DNA from: Bacillus sp. SG-1
Lineage (GTDB): Bacteria > Bacillota > Bacilli > Bacillales > Bacillaceae_B
Reading direction: 5' to 3'
DNA length: 64,000 bases
Assembly: GCF_000181495.1 (NCBI RefSeq)
Contig: NZ_ABCF01000001.1
Location: 186,001 to 250,000, forward strand
In this document: positions 17,809-26,649 of the stretch, one piece after another
Layout: each line of letters starts with the position of its first letter
Numbering within the stretch: the first letter of the stretch is position 1
Position numbers and translations under genes: made by a program
The notes under the pieces: generated by a model
Told to the model about the DNA's origin: nothing
Seen by the model: the letters and a program-made list of their open reading frames with translations, nothing else
Database searches by the model: none

Positions 17809-19038
17809 TTGGCCCAAACTCTCAGCAAGGAGGAGACGAGGAGAACGGCAACCATTTATGGTGTATTATTGGCCATCAGTTCGGGTCATTTTATTAATGA
17901 TACGCTGCAGGCCGTTGTTCCGGCGATGTTTCCGATAGTGGAAAAATCACTGGGCTTGAGCTATACACAGATTGGCTGGATTGCTTTTGTCCTGAATATG
18001 ACTTCTTCCTTGCTTCAGCCTGTTTTTGGTTATTATGCAGATGTAAAATCCCGTCCGTTTTTACTCCCGCTCGGAATGTTGTCAAGCTTAATCGGACTCG
18101 TTGGTTTTGCATTATCCAACAATTTTATTTTTCTGCTTCTTTCCGTTTTATTTATTGGCTTCGGTTCAGCGATTTTTCATCCTGAGGGATCGAGGGTGGC
18201 CTATCTTGCAGCTGGCAGTAAGCGCGGACTCGCACAGTCAATCTATCAAGTCGGAGGCAACACAGGCCAATCATTGGCACCCCTCATCACAGCTTTCATT
18301 TTTGTGCCTCTTGGACAAAAAGGTGCACTGCTTTTTACATTAGCGGCCGGCATGGGGATTATTGTCCTGTTTCGCGTCTCTCAATGGTATAAAAGAAGGC
18401 TGGATGTTGAAAATGACATAATTAAAAAGAGCGGGAATCAAACAGCCAAAATAAAAAAAGTCATACATAAGAAAATCAAATTAGCTATGGTTCTAGTTGT
18501 GTTTCTCGTGTTTGCCCGTTCTTGGTATGGGGCAGGCATTTCAAATTTTTATCAATTTTATTTAATTGAAGACTATGGCCTTACGATCAAGCAGGCACAG
18601 CTGTATATCTTTACATTCATGATTGCCGGTGTATTGGGAACCTTCTTAGGGGGACCGCTGGCAGATAGATTTGGGAAAAGAAATATTATCTTTCTTTCTA
18701 TGCTGGGCTCTGCACCCCTCACAATCCTGCTCCCTTATCTGCCGCTTACGGTTGTGATTCCGGTCTTCTTCTTGATCGGGTTTATCCTGTCATCCAGCTT
18801 TAGTGTTACAGTTGTGTATGCACAGGAATTATTGCCCCAAAAGATTGGGATGGTCTCCGGCTTAACAGTGGGACTGGCCTTTGGAATGGGAGCGGTTGGA
18901 TCAGTGCTGTTTGGTGGTCTTGCGGACATGTTCAGTATACGTTTTGTCATGATTTTATGCAGCTTCCTGCCCTTGTTCGGAGTGCTGACATGGTTATTGC
19001 CAAAAGATAAAGAAATAAGAGAATATCATACTCTTTAA
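17809..19038 (+). CDS. MFS transporter, Fsr (fosmidomycin resistance)-like
   Basis: 409 aa with twelve predicted helices; motifs include GFALSNNFIFLLLSVLFIG, the GGNTGQSLAPL segment typical of Fsr-type exporters and a second-half GGPLADRFGKRN loop (MFS motif A). Likely proton-driven efflux at the membrane. TTG 17809 is chosen because AGGAG lies 9 bases upstream; in-frame GTG 17782 and ATG 17800 have no usable site. The gene is flanked by inverted copies of a non-coding repeat element. Confidence 0.82.
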   Translation: MAQTLSKEETRRTATIYGVLLAISSGHFINDTLQAVVPAMFPIVEKSLGLSYTQIGWIAFVLNMTSSLLQPVFGYYADVKSRPFLLPLGMLSSLIGLVGFALSNNFIFLLLSVLFIGFGSAIFHPEGSRVAYLAAGSKRGLAQSIYQVGGNTGQSLAPLITAFIFVPLGQKGALLFTLAAGMGIIVLFRVSQWYKRRLDVENDIIKKSGNQTAKIKKVIHKKIKLAMVLVVFLVFARSWYGAGISNFYQFYLIEDYGLTIKQAQLYIFTFMIAGVLGTFLGGPLADRFGKRNIIFLSMLGSAPLTILLPYLPLTVVIPVFFLIGFILSSSFSVTVVYAQELLPQKIGMVSGLTVGLAFGMGAVGSVLFGGLADMFSIRFVMILCSFLPLFGVLTWLLPKDKEIREYHTL

Positions 19039-19076
19039 TGTAAAGCTTCAGGTGTTTGGGTAAGGATATTTTGTCG

Positions 19077-19209
19077 TAGAGTGTTGCTTTCGGAAAAATC
19101 CCAAGGGCCGGATTTTTCCCAGGATACAAGGTTTTTTTTCTGAACATGGAAAGTAGTCTTTTCTTTTTCACTTAAAATAGCAACAAAGTTTAAGAAAAGA
19201 GCCTAGGGT
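19077..19209 (+). repeat. Dispersed GGAAAAATCC element, copy 2
   Basis: Starts GTTGCTTTCGGAAAAATCCC and ends AGTTTAAGAAAAGAGCC. Reverse complement aligns with copy 1 at both ends, including GCTCTTTTC.TAAAC and GGATTTTTCCGA. Confidence 0.75.
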
Positions 19210-19248
19210 AAAGATAAAGAAGAACATTGATATTAGGAGGAAAAAGTA

Positions 19249-20109
19249 ATGGTAAAAGAATTGGAAGCCGGAACTGTCCAAGTGTTAACGGTAGATAGAG
19301 AAGTGGATTTTGGCTATTTTTTAACTAATGGCGAGGAAGACGTGCTATTGCACTATTCACAGGTAGAAGGTGAAATAGAAGTCGAGGATGAAGTAAAGGT
19401 CTTTTTATATCATGATAAAGAAGTTCGGTTGACGGCTACAATGAACATACCTAAGGTCCAGATCGGTTCCTATGCCTGGACTGAAGTGGTGGATGTGAAT
19501 TCAGGGCTGGGCGTTTTTGTGGATATCGGACTCCAGAAAGATATTCTAGTCTCTTCAGACGATCTTCCCATCTATGAAGATCTATGGCCAGCACCGGGTG
19601 ACAAACTGTATTTGTCGCTTAGACCGGATAAAAACGGCCGTCTTTATGGGAAATTGGCTACCGAAGATATCATTGGCCAAGTTGCAAGAAGAGCCTCTCA
19701 AGATATGATGAAAGCCAAAGTTCAAGGCCGCGTATACCGTTTGCTTAGAGTCGGGACATTCTTCATTTCTGAGCAGGGATACCGCTGCTTTGTTCATGAA
19801 AACGAAAGAAGGCAGGAACCGAGGCTGGGCGAACTGGTTGAAGGCCGCGTCATCGATGTGAAAGAAGACGGAAGCTTGAATGTCTCGTTCCTACCGTTGA
19901 AACAGGACAAAATGGGCGAAGACGCTGACATCATCACTGATTACATGGACAGCCGCGGAGGATCAATGCCTCTATGGGACAAGAGCCAGCCTGAAGAAAT
20001 CAAAGACAAGCTTGGATTAAGTAAGGCATCATTCAAAAGGGCGATGGGTAAATTGCTGAAGGAAGGCCGTGTCTATCAAGAAGAGGGCTGGACTTATTAT
20101 AAGAAGTAA
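19249..20109 (+). CDS. CvfB/YitL family S1 RNA-binding protein
   Basis: 286 aa made of S1-like RNA-binding domains (about 1-60, 65-140 with GVFVDIGLQKDILVSSDDLP, 150-215) and a C-terminal winged helix (about 225-285, KLGLSKASFKRAMGKLLKEGRV). Matches CvfB, a conserved virulence and RNA-stability regulator in Firmicutes. Start ATG has AGGAGG upstream. Monocistronic. Confidence 0.9.
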   Translation: MVKELEAGTVQVLTVDREVDFGYFLTNGEEDVLLHYSQVEGEIEVEDEVKVFLYHDKEVRLTATMNIPKVQIGSYAWTEVVDVNSGLGVFVDIGLQKDILVSSDDLPIYEDLWPAPGDKLYLSLRPDKNGRLYGKLATEDIIGQVARRASQDMMKAKVQGRVYRLLRVGTFFISEQGYRCFVHENERRQEPRLGELVEGRVIDVKEDGSLNVSFLPLKQDKMGEDADIITDYMDSRGGSMPLWDKSQPEEIKDKLGLSKASFKRAMGKLLKEGRVYQEEGWTYYKK

Positions 20110-20117
20110 GTAAGTTA

Positions 20118-20153
20118 TAAACCGCATTGGCGTTGGCCTTTGCGGTTTTTTTA
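20118..20153 (+). terminator. Terminator of cvfB-like gene
   Basis: Stem AAACCGCA / TGCGGTTT followed by T-run. Confidence 0.85.
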
Positions 20154-20229
20154 TTGGATGTGGGTTCTGAGGTGGGGCTATTATTTTGGATGAATCGTGG
20201 TTTTTTATGTGGTTGTATGAACCGGTGGA

Positions 20230-20693
20230 ATTAGTTCTTGAGAAGTCGGCATGGTCAAAGCGGCAGAAAGACGAGGTGGATTTTAGTTTTTGAGGGATCG
20301 GCATGGTCAAAGAGGCAGAAAGACGAGGTGGAATTTAGTTTTGGAGGGATCGGCATGGTCAAAGAGGCAGAAAGACGAGGTGGAATTTAGTTTTGGAGAA
20401 ATCAGCATGGTCCAAGCGGGCGAAAGACAGGGTGGATTTTAGTATTTGAGAAATCGGCCGTGTCAAAGTGGGTGAAAAACAGGGTGGAATTTAGTTTTGG
20501 AGAAATCGACATGGTCCAAGCGGGCGAAAGACAGGGTGGAATTTAGTTTTAGAGAAATCGGCATGGTCAAAGCCGCAGAAAGCCCCGGTGGAATCTAGTT
20601 TTTGTTGAATCGACAGCGTCAAACCGGTCGAAAGCCACGATGGAATATAGTTTTCCAAAAATCGGCAGCGTCAAATCGGCAGAAAAACGAAAA
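20230..20693. repeat. Tandem array B, nine units of 52 bp
   Basis: GGTGGA or its variant closes the units at 20275, 20327, 20379, 20431, 20483, 20535, 20587 and 20639, an exact 52-bp step. Unit core: TTTAGTTTTGGAG, then ATCGGCATGGTCAAAG. I found no strong inverted repeat inside the unit, unlike arrays A and C-F. It lies between convergent cvfB-like and MFS genes; nothing else is visible in this stretch. Confidence 0.92.
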
Positions 20694-20720
20694 AGAAGCC
20701 AACTAAATGGCTTCTAAAAA
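20694..20720 (-). terminator. Terminator of the MFS gene at 20725
   Basis: Stem AGAAGCCA / TGGCTTCT with a 6-nt loop; T-rich on the minus strand after the stem. Confidence 0.75.
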
Positions 20721-20724
20721 AGTA

Positions 20725-21945
20725 TTATTTCTGCACTGCAGACAACACGGCATCCGATACATCTTTCTTCACTTTTCTTATTGGCAAAAGTGTACCGATA
20801 AGCGCTATTGCAGCAGATCCAAATAGTACAGCTTCGTATCCGTTCAAGGCGACAATAGACAGAATTCCGAATACAAGCAGGTCAAGTGCCGAGTCGACAA
20901 TTGAAAGCAAGGAAATGGTTGTTGCCCTGATGCCTGAAGGAATTATATCGTTGCTAAGCTGCGAATAAATCGGGTAGCGGATGGCCCTGACATATTTCAG
21001 AACAAAGAATGCCCCGACGACCACCCACAGTGACTGTGACAACAAGGCTGAGAGCAGCAGTCCGGCAACCGCAAACAATCCTGTAGCATGCATGAGGAAA
21101 ATCCTCGTGAATTTACCAGTCAGCCACCCAATTGAATTAGATGCAAAATAACCCAATAGGGCTGAACAGGCATACATAACACCTAGCAAATAAACAGGCA
21201 GTCCGGCATCGGTCATCAGCGGCTGATCAAAGTAGCCGTATACAGCACCGGCAGGGATGAAGACGAGTGTGACATTTAGGAACATGATTAAAAGCTGTGG
21301 TGCCTTGCGAATGACCGCCACTCCTTCTTTCACCTGAGAAAAAGGGTTTTCACGAAACGTACTTTTTATCGTTGGATTCTTTACAGTCAGAACAAATAGA
21401 ATTTCAACAATGTGAAAAGCCAGTGAAAGCCCGATTAACAATTGAAATTGATCGTCTCTTAAATCTTTTGCAAGATAGGATCCAAAAAGTACGGCGAAGA
21501 TAGAAGAAATAAATCCTGCAGACTGTATTTTTCCCATCGCTCTATCCATGAAGTCGTTTTCGCCGCTTTCTTTTAGCGAATCATAAATCAGTGCTTCATC
21601 TGCACCGGAAAAGAATGTGACTGAAAATCCGTTCAAAGCACTGTACAAAAAGAACATCCAAGGTTCATAAGCAAACAATAACAAACCGATGCTTAGAAAT
21701 TTAAGGATAGAACCCGTTATGAATGAAGTTTTTGCCCCAAATCGGTCTGCAAAAATACCGGTTGGCACTTCTCCAATCAACACCGCACCGCTCCAAAACA
21801 TCAATACGATTAGGATGTTTGAAGAATCCAATCCTCTTTCCATATAAAAAAGTGTAATGACTGGCTGCAGGAAACTGATGGTGCCAAAAAACTGGACCCA
21901 AAATAAAGCTCTGATATTATGTGATGCAATTGTATTCTTTTTCAA
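20725..21945 (-). CDS. MFS multidrug-type transporter
   Basis: 406 aa, twelve predicted helices, motif A-like loop GEVPTGIFADRFGAKTSF between helices 2 and 3. Resembles drug or macrolide-type MFS exporters; substrate unknown. Start TTG with CAGGAG 9 bases upstream. The 180-nt leader contains a 17-codon ORF (22075-22128), which suggests attenuation of the kind used by inducible antibiotic-resistance genes. Confidence 0.85.
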   Translation of the reverse strand: MKKNTIASHNIRALFWVQFFGTISFLQPVITLFYMERGLDSSNILIVLMFWSGAVLIGEVPTGIFADRFGAKTSFITGSILKFLSIGLLLFAYEPWMFFLYSALNGFSVTFFSGADEALIYDSLKESGENDFMDRAMGKIQSAGFISSIFAVLFGSYLAKDLRDDQFQLLIGLSLAFHIVEILFVLTVKNPTIKSTFRENPFSQVKEGVAVIRKAPQLLIMFLNVTLVFIPAGAVYGYFDQPLMTDAGLPVYLLGVMYACSALLGYFASNSIGWLTGKFTRIFLMHATGLFAVAGLLLSALLSQSLWVVVGAFFVLKYVRAIRYPIYSQLSNDIIPSGIRATTISLLSIVDSALDLLVFGILSIVALNGYEAVLFGSAAIALIGTLLPIRKVKKDVSDAVLSAVQK

Positions 21946-22074
21946 TTTAACATTCTCCTGTTTCTATTGATTTTTTAAATAGAAGGCAGGAGTGTGCTGT
22001 TAATCAGTCAGGCTCTTTCGTAATCATGGTTGATAAAGGTTACTTATATACGAAGACAGCCTTTATAGGCAGAA

Positions 22075-22128
22075 TTAACCGTTCACTCCTCCTTGATGGA
22101 ATGGAAATGAAGTGAATGTTTTTGACAT
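22075..22128 (-). CDS. Putative 17-aa leader peptide upstream of the MFS gene
   Basis: Encodes MSKTFTSFPFHQGGVNG with a perfect AAAGGAGG site 7 bases before the ATG. It is 129 bp upstream of the MFS start. Such a strong ribosome site on so short an ORF before an exporter gene is typical of translational or transcriptional attenuation leaders, where stalling by a drug exposes the downstream gene. I did not find a convincing terminator between them, so mechanism is inference. Confidence 0.5.
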   Translation of the reverse strand: MSKTFTSFPFHQGGVNG

Positions 22129-22283
22129 GTGTATTCCTCCTTTAATTAATCTGAAAATATTTTACCATATTGTACTAATTAGCGTATACAAATTATTCAG
22201 CAGGAAATAGACCGATCTGCCCGCACAGATTGTCTGTAACTGAATATGTTATTTAGGTAGTAAATTATAAGGAGGTCATTGAT

Positions 22284-22388
22284 ATGAGTGGAGGACATGG
22301 ATACGCAGGCGGCTTTGCGTTAATCGTAGTATTGTTTATTTTGTTGATCATTGTTGGTGCTGGAGCATTAGGAAACTACGGATACTAA
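22284..22388 (+). CDS. YjcZ family small sporulation protein
   Basis: 34 aa: a Gly/Tyr-rich start (SGGHGYAGGFALIVVLFILL) with one membrane helix and a GNYGY-type end. This matches the YjcZ/SscA group of tiny sporulation proteins, produced in the mother cell and linked to spore coat assembly. ATG with AAGGAGGT upstream; own terminator. Confidence 0.9.
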   Translation: MSGGHGYAGGFALIVVLFILLIIVGAGALGNYGY

Positions 22389-22397
22389 GCAGAAAAA

Positions 22398-22425
22398 TGA
22401 ACCCGGTGGTTTGCCGGGTTCTCTT
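22398..22425 (+). terminator. Terminator of the yjcZ-like gene
   Basis: Stem GAACCCGG / CCGGGTTC followed by TCTT. Confidence 0.75.
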
Positions 22426-22529
22426 AAATAAGGGGATAAACGGTTATTTAGTATTTCTGGTTTCATGCTATTAAATCTCTTCATTAAGATTACATACTTA
22501 ATCGGAGATCACCAAAGCAATATGAAAGC

Positions 22530-22715
22530 CTATAAATTATCGTTTTGCTGCTTGATTTCTTCCCGGCCGATGATTTCGTTTGCAAATTCCAGATCCTGAT
22601 GTTCATTTACCGAGTCGCCGGGATGCGGTTCGTTGACATCAAGGTATGCACCATGCCCCGCAAAGGCCCCCATCCGTTTTTCCCCAGACGCTTTAGAAGG
22701 TTGCTCTTTTTTCAT
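22530..22715 (-). CDS. Small hydrophilic hypothetical protein
   Basis: 61 aa beginning MKKEQPSKASGEKRMGAFAG. GAAAGGATG precedes ATG 22715; the frame is open for 22 more codons upstream but without a good site. Charged throughout, no membrane segment, no family recognised. Convergent with the yjcZ-like gene. Confidence 0.55.
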   Translation of the reverse strand: MKKEQPSKASGEKRMGAFAGHGAYLDVNEPHPGDSVNEHQDLEFANEIIGREEIKQQNDNL

Positions 22716-23043
22716 TGAAATCATCCTTTCTTTTTCAATAGTATGTCCATTGTGGCGGTTCTCATTAGAAAAAGGTGTCAATGGGGTGAGAGCAGTGTGG
22801 AGGAGGGATACGTAAGCGTGAAATTAAGAAAAGAAATCCTATTTAAGGAGAAACACCGTATTATAGAGAGCAGCTTCATCTTCAATAGGGTGAATGTAAC
22901 TAGACAAGGTTAGTAAAAAAGGATATTTACATATAAATAACGAATTGTTGATGGACAGAGTATAGAAGGATATTGATCACAATGAAATCCAGACCGTGTA
23001 TAGATTCAATAGTGACAAATTATATTTGTAGGGTGATGAGACG
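22716..23043. other. Gene-free gap
   Basis: An AT-rich 328-bp stretch between divergent genes. I see no further ORF with a ribosome site, no repeat and no clear promoter. Confidence 0.5.
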
Positions 23044-23715
23044 TTGATAGGAATAAGTATAGCAACAAAGTGGGAATATGAAGCGACATTGGAATATTTC
23101 GGCATAAAAGATAACGAACGTTTCGGTTATCCTTATGGCGAGTATTTCATGAGAACCATTAATGATACTGAGCTTGTTTTTTATAGTACCGGTGTAAGAA
23201 AAGTAAATGGCGTTGGTGGTACTCAGTATATGATTTCTAAATTTAATTTAACTAAAGTAATCGTTGCTGGAACATGTGCAGGAATAGATGATAAGTTCAG
23301 TAATTTGGATATTTTTGTACCCGATAAAGCCGTTCAATATGATTGCACAGTAAAAGAAATTGAGCCTTTTATTAAACAATCCTTCATAGTCGATATTGAT
23401 CTATCGAAATATGGAAATGATTTTTATACCGGAACAATTGGCACCGCTGATAAAGCAGTAGTTATGTGGAAGGACTATTTAGAACTTAGAGAAAACGAAA
23501 TAATAATAGCCGATACAGAAGCGGGTGCAATTGCTTATATTTGTAAGAAGAATGATGTTGAGTGCATTATTATAAAAGGAATATCTGATTTTCCAACAGA
23601 AGAAAGTAACTCTGAAAAATTCGAATCAAACATTGAACAAATTAATGTTTATTTAGAAAACACACCTAAAGTTATGAACAAAATATTTGATGAATATTTA
23701 AAAAGATTTATATAA
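23044..23715 (+). CDS. Nucleoside phosphorylase / MTA-SAH nucleosidase-like protein
   Basis: 223 aa of the PNP/UDP phosphorylase superfamily: GTCAGID and the C-terminal EAGAIAYICKKNDVECIIIKG-ISD, with the family's Glu and Asp that contact base and ribose. It is most like stand-alone MTA/SAH nucleosidases but divergent. TTG start, with AGGGTGATG upstream. Codon use is clearly more AT-rich than neighbours (many AAA, AAT, ATA), suggesting recent transfer. Substrate not assigned. Confidence 0.75.
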   Translation: MIGISIATKWEYEATLEYFGIKDNERFGYPYGEYFMRTINDTELVFYSTGVRKVNGVGGTQYMISKFNLTKVIVAGTCAGIDDKFSNLDIFVPDKAVQYDCTVKEIEPFIKQSFIVDIDLSKYGNDFYTGTIGTADKAVVMWKDYLELRENEIIIADTEAGAIAYICKKNDVECIIIKGISDFPTEESNSEKFESNIEQINVYLENTPKVMNKIFDEYLKRFI

Positions 23716-23758
23716 ATAACTTTAAGCTTAAGTTGAAGAAAAAGGTCATTAGATTATA

Positions 23759-23796
23759 AAAAATGCAGAGGTTGCTAGACCCTCTGCATTTTTTGT
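23759..23796 (+). terminator. Terminator of the nucleoside phosphorylase gene
   Basis: Perfect stem AAATGCAGAGG / CCTCTGCATTT with a 9-nt loop and T-run. Confidence 0.9.
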
Positions 23797-23867
23797 GGTT
23801 TCGTTGTCTAAAATATGCGATTTGCCTTGATAGTAATCTTGTGAATTCAGTTTTCCTACTCCACAAG

Positions 23868-23898
23868 AGAAAAGGGAAAATCTTTATCCCTTTTCATC
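23868..23898 (-). terminator. Possible terminator of msrA
   Basis: Stem GAAAAGGGA / TCCCTTTTC just after the msrA stop; the trailing T-run is short (TTTTCTCTT). Confidence 0.4.
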
Positions 23899-24424
23899 AT
23901 TGATCCCAATGTTTTTCTATGAATTCATCCCTGCCGGATTTGGCACGATCTTCTTTATATTCTTCTGGGCTTTTTTTATAGAAATCCTGATGGTATTCTT
24001 CAGCAGGATAGAATGTTACTGCTGGGAGGATCTTAGTGACGATTGGTTTTTTGAACCTGCCGCTTTCTGCTATTTCTTTTTTGGATTCCTCCGCTAATTC
24101 ACGCTGGTCCTCATTATGATAGAAGATGGCTGTTCGGTATGAATCGCCTCTGTCTTGAAATTGACCGCCATCATCTGTCGGGTCAATTTGCGGCCAGTAT
24201 AGATCAAGTAATTGTTTGTAGGAAAACAGTGATGGGTCAAATGTGATCTGGACGACCTCATAGTGACCGCTGTCCCCTTTTTTAACATCCTCGTACGTTG
24301 GATTTTCCACGTGTCCGCCGGAATAGCCGGAAATGACACTTTCAATACCAGGCATCTGATCGAAGGGTTTTACCATGCACCAAAAGCAGCCGCCTGCAAA
24401 TGTAGCTTTTTCAGTTTGTTTCAT
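23897..24424 (-). CDS. msrA: Peptide-methionine (S)-S-oxide reductase MsrA
   Basis: 175 aa with the catalytic motif GGCFWC (Cys at about residue 13) and the family block [15 protein letters not shown]. Reduces methionine-S-sulfoxide in proteins and free methionine, using thioredoxin. Length is typical; no fused MsrB. Monocistronic. Confidence 0.95.
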   Translation of the reverse strand: MKQTEKATFAGGCFWCMVKPFDQMPGIESVISGYSGGHVENPTYEDVKKGDSGHYEVVQITFDPSLFSYKQLLDLYWPQIDPTDDGGQFQDRGDSYRTAIFYHNEDQRELAEESKKEIAESGRFKKPIVTKILPAVTFYPAEEYHQDFYKKSPEEYKEDRAKSGRDEFIEKHWDQ

Positions 24425-24624
24425 ATTAAAGGCACACTCCCGGAATTATACTTTCGTCTGTTAAAGCGTTAAACGATAATGGAATTTTATCACCATTTAT
24501 GAAACACTACAATGAAAATATCTTGTAAATAGTATTTTTTTGAAAGCAAAGGAAGTTTGGTCTGAAAAATAGAAGGTAATAGTCATGAATGTATGAAAAG
24601 ATATTGGATGCTGGAGGGAATTTC

Positions 24625-25257
24625 ATGATCAATCAGCAACTGAAAGATAATTTTAAAAAGAGTTATGACCTACAAGCAAACATTCGTAACGAAAAGAAGA
24701 GTCCTGAATGGAAGGAGGCAGAGCGTAAAAATTTCCTCTCCTGGTTAAAAGAAGATGAAAAAGAAGCTTTATTGGACTTAGGCGCGGGACCTGGCATGGA
24801 CAGCCTGTTTTTTAAACAGAATAGAATCAATCCACTAGCTATTGATATTTCTCCGAGAATGGTAAGTCTTTGCATCCAAAAAGGAATCGAAGCAAAGGTG
24901 ATGAGCTTTGATGAGCTCCAGTTTGGCGAAAGGAAATTTGATGCTGTTTGGGCGATGAATTCTCTGCTGCATGTGCCCAAGGGAGATATTGAAGAAATTC
25001 TTGAGAAGATTCACGCATTATTAAATAAAAGAGGTCTTTTCTATATGGGAGTGTACGGAGGGGAAGACCATGAGGGGATCTGGGAGGATGATGTATATGA
25101 GCCAAAAAGGTTTTTCTCCTTTTACTCCTCAGAGTCGATACAAAAACTTGTTTTAAATTACTTTACGATTGAAAATTTTGTTGTGCTTCCTCCTGAAAGT
25201 GTGGACTCGAAATTCGCGTTTCAGTCAATGATTTTGCGGAAAAAAGAAATAGTATAA
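24625..25257 (+). CDS. Class I SAM-dependent methyltransferase
   Basis: 210 aa. Motif I LLDLGAGPGMDSLFF (about 50-64) binds S-adenosylmethionine, followed by AIDIS and AVWAMNSLLHVP. Substrate unknown; resembles small-molecule or tellurite-type methyltransferases. ATG 24625 is favoured by GGAGGG upstream; an in-frame ATG at 24589 has no site. Confidence 0.82.
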   Translation: MINQQLKDNFKKSYDLQANIRNEKKSPEWKEAERKNFLSWLKEDEKEALLDLGAGPGMDSLFFKQNRINPLAIDISPRMVSLCIQKGIEAKVMSFDELQFGERKFDAVWAMNSLLHVPKGDIEEILEKIHALLNKRGLFYMGVYGGEDHEGIWEDDVYEPKRFFSFYSSESIQKLVLNYFTIENFVVLPPESVDSKFAFQSMILRKKEIV

Positions 25258-25338
25258 AGGAATATTCTTTTTTGCTAAGCTTAATGCTATTACTATTCTA
25301 ACTTTGGCCAACTGAGTACCAATTGAGGAGGACCCCTG

Positions 25339-26256
25339 ATGAAAAAAACGTACGATTGCATTATTGTAGGAGGCGGAATTGCCGGTTTGCAGGCAGCTAT
25401 TCAGCTTGGGAGATATCAACACGACATATTGGTGGTTGATTCGAATGACGGCCGCTCAACCATCTGCAGATGCTATCATAACCTTTTAGGCTGGCCGGAT
25501 GGGGTCAGTGGTGAACAGCTTCGTTCCCTCGGCAGGCAGCAGGCTGAATCTTATGGTGTAGAGTTTCAGTTTGACCGGATAGTTAAGGCAAGAAACGATA
25601 AAGGCGAATTTATTCTGGATGGAGAAGATGGCAAGCATTATGTCGCCCGAAAGCTCCTTCTGGCAACAGGAGTCATGGATAATATACCGAAAATCGAAAA
25701 CCTTAAACCTTGTCTTGGTTTGACTGTATATGTCTGTCCTGATTGTGACGGTTATGAGGTGAAAAATAAAAAAGTCGTGATTCTTGGTTCTGGTGAAACA
25801 GGGGCTGAAATGGCTATAACACTCAATTACTGGACTGATGACATTACCTTTGTCAACCATGAAAGCAGGGAGATTCCTGAGGATACCAGAGCAAAACTGA
25901 CGGATAGGAACATCCGATATGTCGAAGGAACTATCTCAGAAGCGATTGTCGAAGGTGAAAGTGATTTTAGAGGAATCTTTCTTGAAAATGGTGAAAAAGT
26001 AGAGGGAGAACGAGGATTTATTGCTTTTGGTGGAAATAAGGTACATACTGAACTCGCTGAACAGCTCGGCGTTGAAATCATGGACAATAAGCATATCAAT
26101 GCAGATCCACGTTCTAAAGAAACCAATGTGAAGAGTGTTTGGGCAGCTGGTGACATCGTCGCTCACTCTGAACAAGTTTCTGCCGCTATGGGCGACGGTT
26201 CCATCGCAGCTATCTGGATCCATAAAAAATTGCTCTCTGAAAAAGACTTTTCATAG
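25339..26256 (+). CDS. Thioredoxin-reductase-like FAD/NAD(P) oxidoreductase
   Basis: 305 aa. FAD-binding GGGIAGLQAA near the N-terminus, NAD(P)-binding GSGETGAEMA in the middle and the C-terminal AAGDI motif. Between them YVCPDCDGYE carries a CxxC pair at the position of the redox disulfide of thioredoxin reductase (CATC in the classic enzyme, here CPDC). So it is probably a pyridine-nucleotide disulfide reductase, though the partner is not known. RBS GAGGAGG, ATG start. No thioredoxin gene is adjacent. Confidence 0.85.
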   Translation: MKKTYDCIIVGGGIAGLQAAIQLGRYQHDILVVDSNDGRSTICRCYHNLLGWPDGVSGEQLRSLGRQQAESYGVEFQFDRIVKARNDKGEFILDGEDGKHYVARKLLLATGVMDNIPKIENLKPCLGLTVYVCPDCDGYEVKNKKVVILGSGETGAEMAITLNYWTDDITFVNHESREIPEDTRAKLTDRNIRYVEGTISEAIVEGESDFRGIFLENGEKVEGERGFIAFGGNKVHTELAEQLGVEIMDNKHINADPRSKETNVKSVWAAGDIVAHSEQVSAAMGDGSIAAIWIHKKLLSEKDFS

Positions 26257-26319
26257 CCATTTTTTGAGTGCTCGGCTGACCATAAGTAAAAAACCTTTTC
26301 CTGCTGTCTTATTATATGA

Positions 26320-26463
26320 AAGAAGACCGACAAATAGATTCTCTAATTTTAGCTTCGTGAAAAGATCGCTTTTCGCATCGAAGCTATCGGTCTTCGTGAC
26401 TCCCTTTATCTCATGCGGAAGCGGTCAAATCTTTATGTCGCTGAACGGACGCTTCCGCTTTTT
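26320..26463 (+). repeat. Nested hairpins and repeat-derived terminator
   Basis: A long stem with arms GAAGACCGA (26322) / TCGGTCTTC (26387) encloses AGCTTCG / CGAAGCT and GAAAAG / CTTTTC. A second hairpin GCGGAAGCG (26415) / CGCTTCCGC (26450) ends in TTTTT and could terminate the upstream gene. The second part, continuing to about 26515 (GCTCCGAGGAGTCGTGAGC), matches the GC-rich element at 46296-46578. Confidence 0.55.
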
Positions 26464-26649
26464 ATGAAGCCGGGGCTTAACGCCCGCTCCGAGGAGTCGT
26501 GAGCTGGAATGGAACTCCCTTTTATATAGTACAGCCACATACTTTTTGAAGTAACTTTATTTTTATGTATGTACTGAATATAAACTGTATGGATTTTAGT
26601 ATTCATATATTGTAAGCTTCAGATTCTTCATGTAGGAATACGTTTCTCT

